From NCBI RefSeq assembly GCF_003606265.1, contig NZ_CP023671.1, positions 744,001-808,000 of the forward strand: a stretch of DNA of 64,000 bases, read 5' to 3'. Below, piece after piece: positions 16,708 through 25,816 of this stretch. The notes under the pieces are model-generated. The model did not search any database. It was not told the origin of the DNA and saw nothing but the letters and a program-made list of their open reading frames with translations. The stretch comes from Clostridium septicum. Its GTDB lineage: Bacteria; Bacillota; Clostridia; Clostridiales; Clostridiaceae. Position numbers and translations under genes: made by a program. How positions within the stretch are numbered: position 1 is the first letter of the stretch; every line of letters begins with the position of its first letter.

Positions 16708-17820
16708 TTAAGGCACCATCTTATTCTTAGCTTTTGATAAAACTAAGCTTAATAAGAATAGTACTATAGAAAGCATAATTAACGCTAAAACCATCGGTAT
16801 TATTTCTAAAAAACTGCTACCTTCTTGTAATTTCTCAATTGCATTAATTGCCCACCTTTGAGGACATAAATTTCCTAACCTTTGCATTGATTCTGGCATA
16901 AATCCAAAATCCCAAAATGCCCCTGATAGCATTGATGTAGGCATTATTACTAAAACACTTAAATTTGATGCTAAGTTAGGATTTTTAATAAATGATACAA
17001 TACATAAATTAAATGTTACCGATAGTAAGTTTACTAATAATAATATTAATAAAAAGTATGTGCTATTTTCCATTCCAAAATTAAAGTTTAATAATTTACA
17101 AATAGAATAATAAAATATTGATGTTAATGAAGAACATATAAAGAATATAGTTAATATACCTGCAAAATAGTTTCTTTCAGATATATTACTTAATAATATT
17201 CTATCCTTTGTTCCATTTTCCTCATCATCTAAAATGAATCTTGTTATAACTTGACCTGATATAAATATTATCATAATAACTATACCAAGAGATTGCATAA
17301 CAGATATTGAATTGTTAACTTCATTAAGTACATATTTAGGCATATTACTTCTATACTCTTTTTCTAAAGCTTTAAACTTTTTTAAATCACCCTTTGCTAA
17401 TTTACTTAAAACATATAAATTTTTACTTTCCGCTTCTATTATTGATTTTACTACTGGCTTAATATCACTTTCAGATACAGAGCTAATTTTTATAGAATTT
17501 TCTTTTCCTTTAAGAACATCTTCCGAAAATCCTTTATCTATTACAATAGCTAATTCTATTTCTCTTGATGCTAAAAAACTTTCATATTCGTTTTCCTTAA
17601 CATTCTCTATCTTTACTCCATCAATATTCTCAATTCTATTTTTTATAACTTCTGATATTTCAGCATTATCATTATTAATAATACCTATTTTATATACAGT
17701 TTGTTGACCTAACATATAGCTAAAGACAATTGTAAAAACTGCCGGTAATAGTATTGATACTATTATAAAGCTTTTTTTCTTAGTTAATATTTTGAATGTA
17801 TTTAACATTATTTTAAGCAA
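16708..17820 (-). CDS. ABC-2 type exporter permease
   Basis: A 370-aa permease with one N-terminal helix (residues ~18-40), a ~120-aa extracytoplasmic domain, and five further helices from about 170 onward ending in LFLLSLVLSK. This is the ABC2_membrane layout of drug or peptide exporters such as YhaP/NatB types. It overlaps the upstream permease gene by 8 bp, implying translational coupling. The start is TTG at 17820, 8 nt after GGGGG; the next in-frame ATG (M5) has no site. It probably forms a heterodimer with the preceding permease. Confidence 0.83.
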   Translation of the reverse strand: MLKIMLNTFKILTKKKSFIIVSILLPAVFTIVFSYMLGQQTVYKIGIINNDNAEISEVIKNRIENIDGVKIENVKENEYESFLASREIELAIVIDKGFSEDVLKGKENSIKISSVSESDIKPVVKSIIEAESKNLYVLSKLAKGDLKKFKALEKEYRSNMPKYVLNEVNNSISVMQSLGIVIMIIFISGQVITRFILDDEENGTKDRILLSNISERNYFAGILTIFFICSSLTSIFYYSICKLLNFNFGMENSTYFLLILLLVNLLSVTFNLCIVSFIKNPNLASNLSVLVIMPTSMLSGAFWDFGFMPESMQRLGNLCPQRWAINAIEKLQEGSSFLEIIPMVLALIMLSIVLFLLSLVLSKAKNKMVP

Positions 17821-18952
17821 TTATCTTTCCCCCTTTTATCTTTCTTATGAAAAAATAGCTTAAAACCAATACTAATGATAATATTAATGACACTAATATT
17901 GATGTTAATCCACTATTATTATCAACTCCTGTATTTAAACTAATTAAAGCAGTATTTGCCCAATATACAGGACTAACCTTAACTAAAGATGATAAAATAG
18001 GAATTGATTTTATCATTGAAAGTGGTGCATAGCACCCCCCTAACATGCAAATTACTATAATGCTAGAATTTAATATTCCATTTATATTTTTAGAATCCCT
18101 TGCTAGTAAACCTACTATAATTCCTATAACTGATGAAAATATAGATAATGATATTAAAACTAATACCATTATAGGTAACTTGTCTCCCCATTCAACATTT
18201 AATATAAATGTTGAAAAAATATATACTTCAACTATTTGAAGTATAGCTATAATTATTCCTACAATACCTTTAGAAAAAATAAGCTGAAAATCATTAGACT
18301 TAGATATTCTAATTCTATTTATAGTAGTTAACTTATTTTCTTCATATACTGAATAAGCTATAGTAATGGAGATATATAAAATAATAAGAGCAAGTTCTGC
18401 GAAAGTATAATACTCAAAAGAAGTTATCCCTTTTCCTCCTATAGATCCTTCACTAACGTATTTGTTGCTTTCTTCTTTTAAGACTTCTTGAAGCCTGGTT
18501 GGATCTTCCTCCAAAATAGTATCTACTAAGGAATAATTAGCTAATGTTTGTTCAAACACTCCTCTAAATATTTTTCCTGCTGTAGTTTCTCCACTCTTTC
18601 TTCTATAAAAATTATATCCCTCTTCATTTATACTTATATACCCTATAGCTTGTCTTTCATCTACTAATGCCTTTGCTTGGTCTGTATTACCTACTTCTTT
18701 AAATTCAACACTTGAAATTTTATTAAACTTATTTTTAAAAATTTCAAATCCATGATAGTACTTTGATTTTTCTTCTACTTTATACAAAACCTTAGTATCT
18801 TTAAATATATTTAATTCTCCTCCCATAACGCCCTTTAAAGCAAAAACAAGGCATGTAATTAAAACTAATGGAAATATAAAAAGCATTATTACATTTCCCT
18901 TATATCTAAAGAACTGCTTTACTTCCTTATTTATCATTGATAAAAGTATCAT
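17813..18952 (-). CDS. ABC-2 type exporter permease
   Basis: A 379-aa permease paralogous in layout to the following gene: an N-terminal helix (20-40), a large extracytoplasmic segment (~45-180), then five to six helices ending SYFFIRKIKGGK. It follows the ATPase gene by 9 bp. The ATG at 18952 follows AGGAGGTATAT. The substrate is unknown; family members export drugs, antimicrobial peptides or Na+. Confidence 0.83.
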   Translation of the reverse strand: MILLSMINKEVKQFFRYKGNVIMLFIFPLVLITCLVFALKGVMGGELNIFKDTKVLYKVEEKSKYYHGFEIFKNKFNKISSVEFKEVGNTDQAKALVDERQAIGYISINEEGYNFYRRKSGETTAGKIFRGVFEQTLANYSLVDTILEEDPTRLQEVLKEESNKYVSEGSIGGKGITSFEYYTFAELALIILYISITIAYSVYEENKLTTINRIRISKSNDFQLIFSKGIVGIIIAILQIVEVYIFSTFILNVEWGDKLPIMVLVLISLSIFSSVIGIIVGLLARDSKNINGILNSSIIVICMLGGCYAPLSMIKSIPILSSLVKVSPVYWANTALISLNTGVDNNSGLTSILVSLILSLVLVLSYFFIRKIKGGKIIA

Positions 18953-18961
18953 ATATACCTC

Positions 18962-19891
18962 CTAGTCCCTTAAATTCTTTCCTGTTAACGCTAAAAATAC
19001 AGTTTCTAAACTAGGAGTTTCATTTTTAATATTTTTTATAATTCCATTCTCCTTAGAAATAGTTGAAACTAATTGTTCTATAACATTACTTTCTTTTAAG
19101 TAGTAACATTTTATTTCATTGCCTTCTACTATAACTTTTTCTATTCCAGTAATTGTTTTTAAATTTTCTTCAATTCCCTTTACTTTATTAACTAAAGATA
19201 CTGAAAATATATTTTTATCACTAACTAAATTTTTTAAATGCTCACTACTACCTTCTGCAATTATATTCCCATGATCCATAATTGAAATTCTATCACAAAT
19301 TTCATCAACCTCTTCCATATAATGAGATGTATATATTATAGTTGCTCCATCAGATCTTAGTTGTTTTACGGATTCTAAAATATGATTTCTTGATTGTGGA
19401 TCTATTCCAACTGTAGGCTCATCCATTATTATAAGCTTTGGTGTATGAGCAATTGCACATGCCATATTAAGCCTTCTTTTCATTCCACCTGAAAACTCTT
19501 TTGCCTTCTTCTTTCTAAATTGTGTAAGTCCAACAAACTCTAAAGCTTTATAAACTCTATTTTTTAATTCCTTCCCTTTAAAGCCATAAAGTGAACAGAA
19601 AAACTTTATATTTTCTTCTGCAGATAATTCCCAATACAAAGCAAAATCTTGTGGAACTAATCCTATATTATTTTTCCACTTATTTATGTTAGTTTCATTT
19701 TCTTCAAAAATTACTTTACCACTATTTACTTTACTTAATCCTGTTATCATGCTAATAGTTGTACTTTTCCCAGCCCCATTTGGTCCTAATAGTCCATATA
19801 TTTCACCTTTACTAATAGAGAAACTTATATCATCTACAGCTACATTATTTTCATACTCTTTATATAGATTTTTAACATCTAATATTTTCAT
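18962..19891 (-). CDS. ABC exporter ATP-binding protein
   Basis: A 309-aa ATPase of the DrrA/CcmA type. Walker A is GPNGAGKST (residues 36-44), the Q-loop is VPQD, the signature is FSGGMKRRLN and Walker B is LIIMDEPTVGID, followed by the switch His (TSHYMEEVDEICDR). The C-terminal ~90 residues are the regulatory extension typical of exporters. It is the first gene of the three-gene operon with two permeases. The ATG follows AGGAGG. Confidence 0.92.
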   Translation of the reverse strand: MKILDVKNLYKEYENNVAVDDISFSISKGEIYGLLGPNGAGKSTTISMITGLSKVNSGKVIFEENETNINKWKNNIGLVPQDFALYWELSAEENIKFFCSLYGFKGKELKNRVYKALEFVGLTQFRKKKAKEFSGGMKRRLNMACAIAHTPKLIIMDEPTVGIDPQSRNHILESVKQLRSDGATIIYTSHYMEEVDEICDRISIMDHGNIIAEGSSEHLKNLVSDKNIFSVSLVNKVKGIEENLKTITGIEKVIVEGNEIKCYYLKESNVIEQLVSTISKENGIIKNIKNETPSLETVFLALTGKNLRD

Positions 19892-19916
19892 TCTTATCCC
19901 TCCTAATATTATTGTA

Positions 19917-19958
19917 TAAAAAAAGTGACTTTTCTTTTAGTTAGAAAACTCACTTTTT
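19917..19958 (-). terminator. Terminator downstream of the small frameshifted ORF
   Basis: Minus-strand arms AAAAAAGTGAGTTTTC and GAAAAGTCACTTTTTT with a ~10-nt loop and U tail. It sits between the small ORF at 19985-20066 and the ABC exporter operon. Confidence 0.8.
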
Positions 19959-19984
19959 TATATAACAAATGTAATATTATAATC

Positions 19985-20066
19985 TTACTTATTATAATTT
20001 AAAATCATACAAACTCCACATCCTATATTGCCTAACACCAATAAAGCAATTCTGACTTTTTTTCAT
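19985..20066 (-). pseudogene. Small membrane peptide gene interrupted at an A7 tract (tentative)
   Basis: The ATG at 20066 has a good AGAGGAAG site, and a dedicated terminator lies downstream. In the ATG frame the product is an unremarkable 24-residue peptide. If one A of the AAAAAAA tract is removed, the ORF reads MKKVRIALLVLGNIGCGV and eight more residues, a typical one-helix hydrophobic miniprotein ending in NYNK and TAA at 19985. That makes a real gene plus a homopolymer frameshift likely. It could be a mutation, a sequencing error or programmed slippage. Confidence 0.35.
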
Positions 20067-20175
20067 TTTACTTCCTCTTTTAAGTTACTTATTACTAATA
20101 TAACCATTATAACCTTGAGTATTATATTTTTCCATATATTTCTTAAGAATTGTTAAAGTCTTTTTTATTTTAATA

Positions 20176-20212
20176 TAAAAAAACGAGAAAAATGAAAATT
20201 CACTTTTCTCGC
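20176..20212 (-). terminator. Terminator of the nucleoside ABC importer operon
   Basis: Minus-strand GCGAGAAAAGTGAA / TTCATTTTTCTCG hairpin followed by TTTTTTTAT, 8 nt past the last permease stop codon. Confidence 0.88.
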
Positions 20213-20220
20213 AATAAAAA

Positions 20221-21174
20221 TTAACGCTTACCTGAATCAAATGGCTCACCAGCAGCCTTTGGTGCTTGTGATGATTTTGAAAATAAAACTAATGCTAATA
20301 ATGTTATGGCATAAGGGAATACTTTTAATATAACTTGTGGAACTGCAGCTAATTCTGGCGTAACTTGTGAAATATTAGCTACTGTAACTGCTGTTCCAAA
20401 AAATAATGTAGCTCCTAATATTCCAAGTGGCCTCCATTGACCAAATATTAATGCTGCTAAAGCAAGGAATCCAAGCCCTGCAACGCTTCCATTAAATTCT
20501 CCTGAATATGTTACTAATATAATTACTCCTCCTAAAGCTGAAAATGCTCCAGAAATCATGACACCTATATATCTCATTTTATATACATTTATTCCTGCTG
20601 CATCTGCTGCTTGAGGATGTTCTCCACAAGCTCTTAACCTTAATCCAAAACTTGTTTTATAAAGTATAAATATACTTATTATAAGAATTACTAAAACTAG
20701 CCATGTTGTAATATAACTATCACTAAAGAATAAATCTCCTAGTATAGGTATTTTAGAAAGTACCGGTACATCTTGTGGTATAAATCCTTTAATAATTCTT
20801 ATATTACCACTTCCTGTAATAGTCCTTGCTAAGAAAATTGTTAATGATCCTGCAATCATATTTATAGCAGTACCACTTATAACTTGATTTGCATTTAGGT
20901 TTATACTTGCAAATGCATGTAATAGTGAAAATAACATTCCTATTATCATTGCCACTAAGAGTCCTATCCATAAAGGTAAAGAACTACCTGGCATCTTTTC
21001 TTGTAATTTAACTATTGTAAATGCTCCTGCAAATGAACCTATAATCATAAGTCCATCAAGACCTACATTTACTATACCACTTCTTTCGCAAAATAAAGCT
21101 CCCAATGCTACTATTAAAAGAGGAATAGTAAATGCTATAGCATTTGGGAATACTTGTTGCATTATATCCCACAT
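20221..21174 (-). CDS. Nucleoside ABC importer permease (BMP-linked)
   Basis: A 317-aa permease of the branched BPD_transp_2 type with about nine helices, resembling YufQ/NupQ. Motifs include CERSGIVNVGLDGLMIIGSF and the coupling region SFGLRLRACGEHPQAADAAGINV. The ATG at 21174 has GGGGG about 9 nt upstream and starts 2 nt after the previous gene ends, implying tight coupling. Together with the next permease, the ATPase and the BMP lipoprotein it forms a complete importer, probably for purine nucleosides. Confidence 0.87.
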   Translation of the reverse strand: MWDIMQQVFPNAIAFTIPLLIVALGALFCERSGIVNVGLDGLMIIGSFAGAFTIVKLQEKMPGSSLPLWIGLLVAMIIGMLFSLLHAFASINLNANQVISGTAINMIAGSLTIFLARTITGSGNIRIIKGFIPQDVPVLSKIPILGDLFFSDSYITTWLVLVILIISIFILYKTSFGLRLRACGEHPQAADAAGINVYKMRYIGVMISGAFSALGGVIILVTYSGEFNGSVAGLGFLALAALIFGQWRPLGILGATLFFGTAVTVANISQVTPELAAVPQVILKVFPYAITLLALVLFSKSSQAPKAAGEPFDSGKR

Positions 21175-21175
21175 A

Positions 21176-22288
21176 TTATTTATCCCCCTTTCTTTCTTTT
21201 TTATCATTTCTTTCTGAAGTACCATCAGTAGCTAATTTATTAGTATTCATTTGAACCTTCCTACGTCTAAACTTATCAAACACTCTATCCATTACTGCAC
21301 TTGTTGCTGCAAAATAAATAATTGTTGCCATTATTGTATCTGCTATTTCTGGTGGAATAGATGTCATAGCACTCATAAATCCTTTACCTGTATACAGTAA
21401 TCCAAAGAATAAAGCAGCAAATAAAACTCCAATAGGTGAATTAGAACCAAGCAAAGCTACTGCTATACCATCAAATCCTTGAGATGGTGTAACACCAATT
21501 TGCATATTAGCTATATTTCCTGCGTATTGAGCAACTCCTGCAAGTCCTGCAAGTCCTCCTGATATCATCATAGAAAGTACAATATTTCTTTTTACAGGCA
21601 TTCCTGAATATTCTGCTGCATATCTATTAAATCCAACAGCTTTTAATTCATATCCAAGAACTGTTTTGTTTAAAATAAATGCTATTAATAAAACCGCTAT
21701 AATTGCAATTAAAAATCCATAGTTAATAAAAGATCCTTGAAATAACTCTGAAATCCAGGGTGCTTGTAATGAAGCTTCTGGAGACAACTTAGCTGATTCT
21801 GTTTCTAAGAAAGCTCCTTTAAAATACGCTGGTATTGTATAATAGACAACCCAATAAGCTATCCAGTTCATCATAATTGTTGAAACAACTTCGTTTACAT
21901 TGTATCTAGCCTTAAATATTCCTGGAATTGCTGCACAAAGAGCACCACCTAAAAAACCTGCTAAAATCATTGTTATTAATAATAGTGGTCTTGGAAGATT
22001 TACTGTTAATCCAACTGCTGTTGCACAAAGTCCTCCAAATAACATTTGTCCTGCTGCTCCTATATTGAATAGGCCTGTTCTAAAAGCAAATGCAACTGAA
22101 AGTCCTGTAAGTATAAGTGGAGTTGCAGTTGCTACTGTATTAGCAATTCTTTCTATGTTCTTTAATCCACCTTGGAATAAATAACTATATCCTTCTATTG
22201 GATTACTTCCTATAATAGCCATTAATATTGCTCCAGCTAACAAACCTAAAACAACTGCAAGAATGGATTTTAATCCTTTATTCTTCAT
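21176..22288 (-). CDS. Nucleoside ABC importer permease (BMP-linked)
   Basis: A 370-aa permease resembling YufP/NupP with about ten helices. Signature segments are FRTGLFNIGAAGQMLFGG and the coupling loop TVLGYELKAVGFNRYAAEYSGM. A charged C-terminal tail (NDKKERKGDK) overlaps the ribosome binding site of the next gene. Its ATG overlaps the 3' end of the ATPase gene by 11 bp. The AGGGAGG site is well placed. Confidence 0.87.
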   Translation of the reverse strand: MKNKGLKSILAVVLGLLAGAILMAIIGSNPIEGYSYLFQGGLKNIERIANTVATATPLILTGLSVAFAFRTGLFNIGAAGQMLFGGLCATAVGLTVNLPRPLLLITMILAGFLGGALCAAIPGIFKARYNVNEVVSTIMMNWIAYWVVYYTIPAYFKGAFLETESAKLSPEASLQAPWISELFQGSFINYGFLIAIIAVLLIAFILNKTVLGYELKAVGFNRYAAEYSGMPVKRNIVLSMMISGGLAGLAGVAQYAGNIANMQIGVTPSQGFDGIAVALLGSNSPIGVLFAALFFGLLYTGKGFMSAMTSIPPEIADTIMATIIYFAATSAVMDRVFDKFRRRKVQMNTNKLATDGTSERNDKKERKGDK

Positions 22289-23807
22289 GGCTTTCTCCTC
22301 CCTTTACTCCAGCCATCATAAGGCCAATTTCATTTTCGTTTGTTTCTTTTGCACTTACTATACCAACTAGTTCACCATTATTTATAACAGCTATTCTATC
22401 TGATACATTTAATACTTCCTCTAGCTCTAAAGATATAAGTAAAACTGCTTTTCCATTATCTCTTTGCTCTACTAATCTTTTATGAATATATTCTATTGAT
22501 CCAACATCTAGTCCCCTTGTAGGTTGTACTGCAAGAAGTACCTCTGGATTTAATTCAATTTCTCTACCTATAATAGCCTTTTGTTGGTTACCACCAGATA
22601 ATGTTCTAGCTATAGAATCTGCACCTTCTCCAGATCTTACATCAAAAGTATCTATTATTTTTTGAGCATGATCTTTTATTAACTTCTTGTTTAATAAGCC
22701 TCTTTTAGAAAAAGGAGCTTTATTATAAGATTCTAAAACCATATTTTCTTCTATAGTGTAATCAAGAACTAGTCCTCTTTTATGACGATCTTCTGGAATA
22801 TGAGCTATTCCTTTTTCAACTCTAGATCTAACTGGAATTGAAGTTATGTCTTCATTATTATAAATAATGTTTCCTGAATGAACTGGTCTTAAGCCTGTTA
22901 TTGCCTCTACAAGCTCAGTTTGTCCATTTCCTTCAACTCCTGCAATACCTACAATTTCCCCTTTTCTTATATCTAATGAAAAATCTTTTAATCCCAATAC
23001 TTTTTTATTATTCATAACTGAAAGATTTTTAATACTCATAATAGTTTCTTTAGGATTGCTATCCTTTTTATCTACCTTAAATGACACTTCCCTACCTACC
23101 ATCATTTTTGCCATTTCAGCTTCACTAGTAGTTTTTACATCAACTGTCCCTATATATTTACCTCTACGAATAGCAGTACATCTATCTGCTGAAGCTTTTA
23201 TTTCTTTTAATTTATGGGTAATTACTATTATTGATTTTCCTTCTTTAACAAGGTCTTTCATTATTTTTATTAGTTCTTGTATTTCTTGAGGAGTTAATAC
23301 AGCAGTGGGTTCATCAAATATTAGTACTTCTGCATTTCTATAAAGCATTTTTAATATTTCTACACGTTGTTGCATCCCAACTGAAATATCTTCAATTTTT
23401 GCATAAGGATCTACATTTAATCCATATTTCTTTGATAATTCTGATATTCTCTCTGCTGCTGATTTAATATCTACAACTAATCCTTTTTTAGGTTCTAACC
23501 CTAAAATTATATTTTCTGTTACTGTAAAGTTACTAACAAGCTTAAAATGTTGGTGAACCATTCCTATTCCTAAATCATTTGCAACATTAGGATTGCTTAT
23601 TTTCACTTCTTTTCCTTTTATTTTTATTTTACCAACTTCTGGTTGATACATACCAAATAGAACTCCCATTAAAGTTGATTTACCAGCACCGTTTTCTCCA
23701 AGTAAAGCATGAATTTCTCCTTTTTTTAGCTGAAGGGTGATGTTATCATTTGCAACGATTCCAGGAAACTCTTTACGAATATTAAGCATCTCTACTACAT
23801 ATTCCAT
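22278..23807 (-). CDS. Nucleoside ABC importer ATP-binding protein (two ABC domains)
   Basis: A 509-aa fused dimer of ABC domains as in YufO/NupO and other BMP-linked importers. The first domain has Walker [13 protein letters not shown] (36-47), the signature ISVGMQQRVEILK and Walker B VLIFDEPTAVLTPQE. The second has degenerate Walker A GVEGNGQTEL, signature [14 protein letters not shown] and a Walker B region LLAVQPTRGLDVG lacking the usual Asp-Glu, as is normal for this group. The ATG follows GAAGGAGG. Confidence 0.9.
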   Translation of the reverse strand: MEYVVEMLNIRKEFPGIVANDNITLQLKKGEIHALLGENGAGKSTLMGVLFGMYQPEVGKIKIKGKEVKISNPNVANDLGIGMVHQHFKLVSNFTVTENIILGLEPKKGLVVDIKSAAERISELSKKYGLNVDPYAKIEDISVGMQQRVEILKMLYRNAEVLIFDEPTAVLTPQEIQELIKIMKDLVKEGKSIIVITHKLKEIKASADRCTAIRRGKYIGTVDVKTTSEAEMAKMMVGREVSFKVDKKDSNPKETIMSIKNLSVMNNKKVLGLKDFSLDIRKGEIVGIAGVEGNGQTELVEAITGLRPVHSGNIIYNNEDITSIPVRSRVEKGIAHIPEDRHKRGLVLDYTIEENMVLESYNKAPFSKRGLLNKKLIKDHAQKIIDTFDVRSGEGADSIARTLSGGNQQKAIIGREIELNPEVLLAVQPTRGLDVGSIEYIHKRLVEQRDNGKAVLLISLELEEVLNVSDRIAVINNGELVGIVSAKETNENEIGLMMAGVKGGESHEE

Positions 23808-23876
23808 GCTAATTCCTCCTTCTTAAATTTTACACAAATAAGTAATTTATACCCTTATTTTCCAAATTGCTATATA

Positions 23877-23905
23877 TAAAAAAAGACGGAAGAACCGTCT
23901 TTTTT
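23877..23905 (-). terminator. Intra-operon terminator after the BMP lipoprotein gene
   Basis: A strong hairpin (AAAAAAGACGG / CCGTCTTTTTT) on the minus strand between the binding-protein gene and the ATPase gene. It probably gives partial termination so that the binding protein is made in excess. Confidence 0.82.
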
Positions 23906-23978
23906 ATATATAATTCTTCCTTAAATAGCCCTTATTTTATTTTGCTTTGCTAAAACACAACCTAGATTAACATTCGAA

Positions 23979-25061
23979 TTATATTAAATCACCTTTTTCA
24001 GCCGATACTTTTATTTCCCCACTCTTGATCTTTTCTAATACTTCATTTACTTTCTTAATAGTATCTTCACTTAAGTTTGGATTTTTTTCTGGAAGACCTA
24101 CACCATCGTTATTAACATCATAAGTTAAAGTTTTTCCACCTGGGAACTTTCCTTCTTTTTCTGCTTTAATCATATCTGCTGCTGCATGATCAATTTTTTT
24201 CATTGCTGAAGTTAATATAACTGACTTATCTCCTTCATAGATACCATGACTATATTGGTCAACATCTACACCAATTATCCAAACTTCTTCACCTTTTTCA
24301 ACTTTAGCTTTAGCTGCATTTATAGCTCCAACCCCAGTTCCACCAGCTGAACAGAATATAGCTTTAACACCGCTATTATACATTTTATTAGCTATTTGTT
24401 GTCCTGCTGGAACATCATTAAATGTTCCTTGATATACTACATTTTCTTTCTTAATTGATGCCTTAGTACCTAAATTTTCATTAGCATATTTAACGCCTTG
24501 TTGGAATCCCCAGTTAAATTTTTGTACTGGAGGAATTTCCATACCACCGATAAATCCTAATTCACCTTCTTTTATTTGTAAAGCAGTAGCAACACCTGCT
24601 ATAAATCCTGATTGTTCTTCTGCAAAGAAAATTGATACTGTATTATCTGCAACTGATGCTTCTGATTTATCATCTTTTTTTGGTGCTCCATCTATTAAAA
24701 CAAATTTAGCATCTTTATACTTTTCTTGTGCTTCATATATAGCAGTTTCAAATTTAAATCCTGGTGTTACAATTAATTTAAATCCTGCATCATAAAGATT
24801 TGTAATTTCTTTTATGTAGTCAGCATGAGTTTCTCCATTTGGTTGCAAGTACTTCTTTTCTAATTTTAATTCATCTGTAGCCTTTGTTACCCCTGTCCAA
24901 GTACCTTCATTAAATGACTTATCATCGATTGTACCTGAATCCGTTACCATCCCAACTTTTAAATTTGCATCTCCAGTTTCTGGGTTTTCACTTTTTCCAC
25001 AACCTACTAAACCAGTTACCATAAATGCTGATAATGCTAATGCAATTACTCTTTTTTTCAT
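23979..25061 (-). CDS. BMP family nucleoside-binding lipoprotein
   Basis: A 360-aa extracellular solute-binding lipoprotein. Signal peptide with lipobox LVGC (Cys near 21). The PnrA/BmpA fold is indicated by VGMVTDSGTIDDKSFNEGTW near the N-terminus, GFIGGMEIPPVQKF, and FCSAGGTGVGAINAAK. In characterised relatives this pocket binds purine or pyrimidine nucleosides. The ATG follows AAGGGGG. It is separated from the ATPase gene by a terminator. Confidence 0.92.
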   Translation of the reverse strand: MKKRVIALALSAFMVTGLVGCGKSENPETGDANLKVGMVTDSGTIDDKSFNEGTWTGVTKATDELKLEKKYLQPNGETHADYIKEITNLYDAGFKLIVTPGFKFETAIYEAQEKYKDAKFVLIDGAPKKDDKSEASVADNTVSIFFAEEQSGFIAGVATALQIKEGELGFIGGMEIPPVQKFNWGFQQGVKYANENLGTKASIKKENVVYQGTFNDVPAGQQIANKMYNSGVKAIFCSAGGTGVGAINAAKAKVEKGEEVWIIGVDVDQYSHGIYEGDKSVILTSAMKKIDHAAADMIKAEKEGKFPGGKTLTYDVNNDGVGLPEKNPNLSEDTIKKVNEVLEKIKSGEIKVSAEKGDLI

Positions 25062-25131
25062 CTTTTAATTTCCCCCTTAGGTTTACTAATATTGATTTTT
25101 AAATTTAACTGTCAATTCGAATTTTAATTAA

Positions 25132-25160
25132 ATTATACAATATAAAATTCGTAAATACAA
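25132..25160 (-). promoter_or_regulatory. Candidate promoter of the nucleoside importer operon
   Basis: Minus-strand TTGTAT (25155-25160) and perfect TATAAT (25132-25137) with a 17-bp spacer, about 70 nt upstream of the lipoprotein ATG. The surrounding 25062-25816 stretch (755 bp) holds no gene that I can support. Confidence 0.55.
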
Positions 25161-25272
25161 CATATTTAATTCCATTTTTTTATCTGTTTTTGTCATACTT
25201 TAATTAAAGTTGTTATAATTCCATCGAATAAATACTAATTAACGTTTTCACTTGATAAAAATAAAATAGTTT

Positions 25273-25287
25273 TATATTGTGAAAATT
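25273..25287 (-). promoter_or_regulatory. Possible CodY-like box
   Basis: AATTTTCACAATATA on the minus strand matches 12 of 15 positions of the CodY consensus AATTTTCWGAAAATT. Orthologous nucleoside importers in Bacillus are CodY-controlled. With such AT-rich DNA this is weak. Confidence 0.2.
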
Positions 25288-25485
25288 CTATAAATTTACA
25301 AAACACGAACATTAACGATTTAATTCTAATTAAATATAGAGTATTTTCAAATATTTACATTACTATTATATAACGCTAAATAAAATTATATACTAGATAC
25401 TAAAATATTTTGTAAATAAAATATTAAGATTATGTTGCTTTTCTATGCCTATTAGCAATTAATGAATTTAATTAATTAATATTAT

Positions 25486-25517
25486 AAAAAATAAAGGTTT
25501 TCTACAGTAGAAAACCT
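25486..25517 (-). terminator. Orphan terminator in the 755-bp intergenic region
   Basis: Near-perfect palindrome AGGTTTTCTAC / GTAGAAAACCT followed on the minus strand by TTTATTTTTTAT. No minus-strand gene lies immediately upstream of it, so it may end a short untranslated transcript. Confidence 0.6.
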
Positions 25518-25816
25518 CACTTTTTGTCTAAGATATTTAAATATATCTATAATAATTTAAACTATTATAACTTACTATAATTTTATCTGATATTTTTTCT
25601 TATAATATTTATTATGAAACATATAAAATTTACTAATTATTTAAAAGTTATATTATTTTTTCTACTGTAATAACTTAAAATATATTCCTATTGTTTATAC
25701 ATTTGTTAAATTATTTTTTGTTATTATTTCTAATTTATTTATTTATTCCATATAATTTATTATAAGTTGCTTTTTCGTTAACATTAATTAACAATAATTG
25801 TAAGGAGAGTATTATA

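Noticed and set aside
25290..25330. PurR box (CGAACATT) upstream of the nucleoside importer
   Set aside because: Only one imperfect half matches the Bacillus PurR box; the required second, inverted box at about 17 bp is not convincing.
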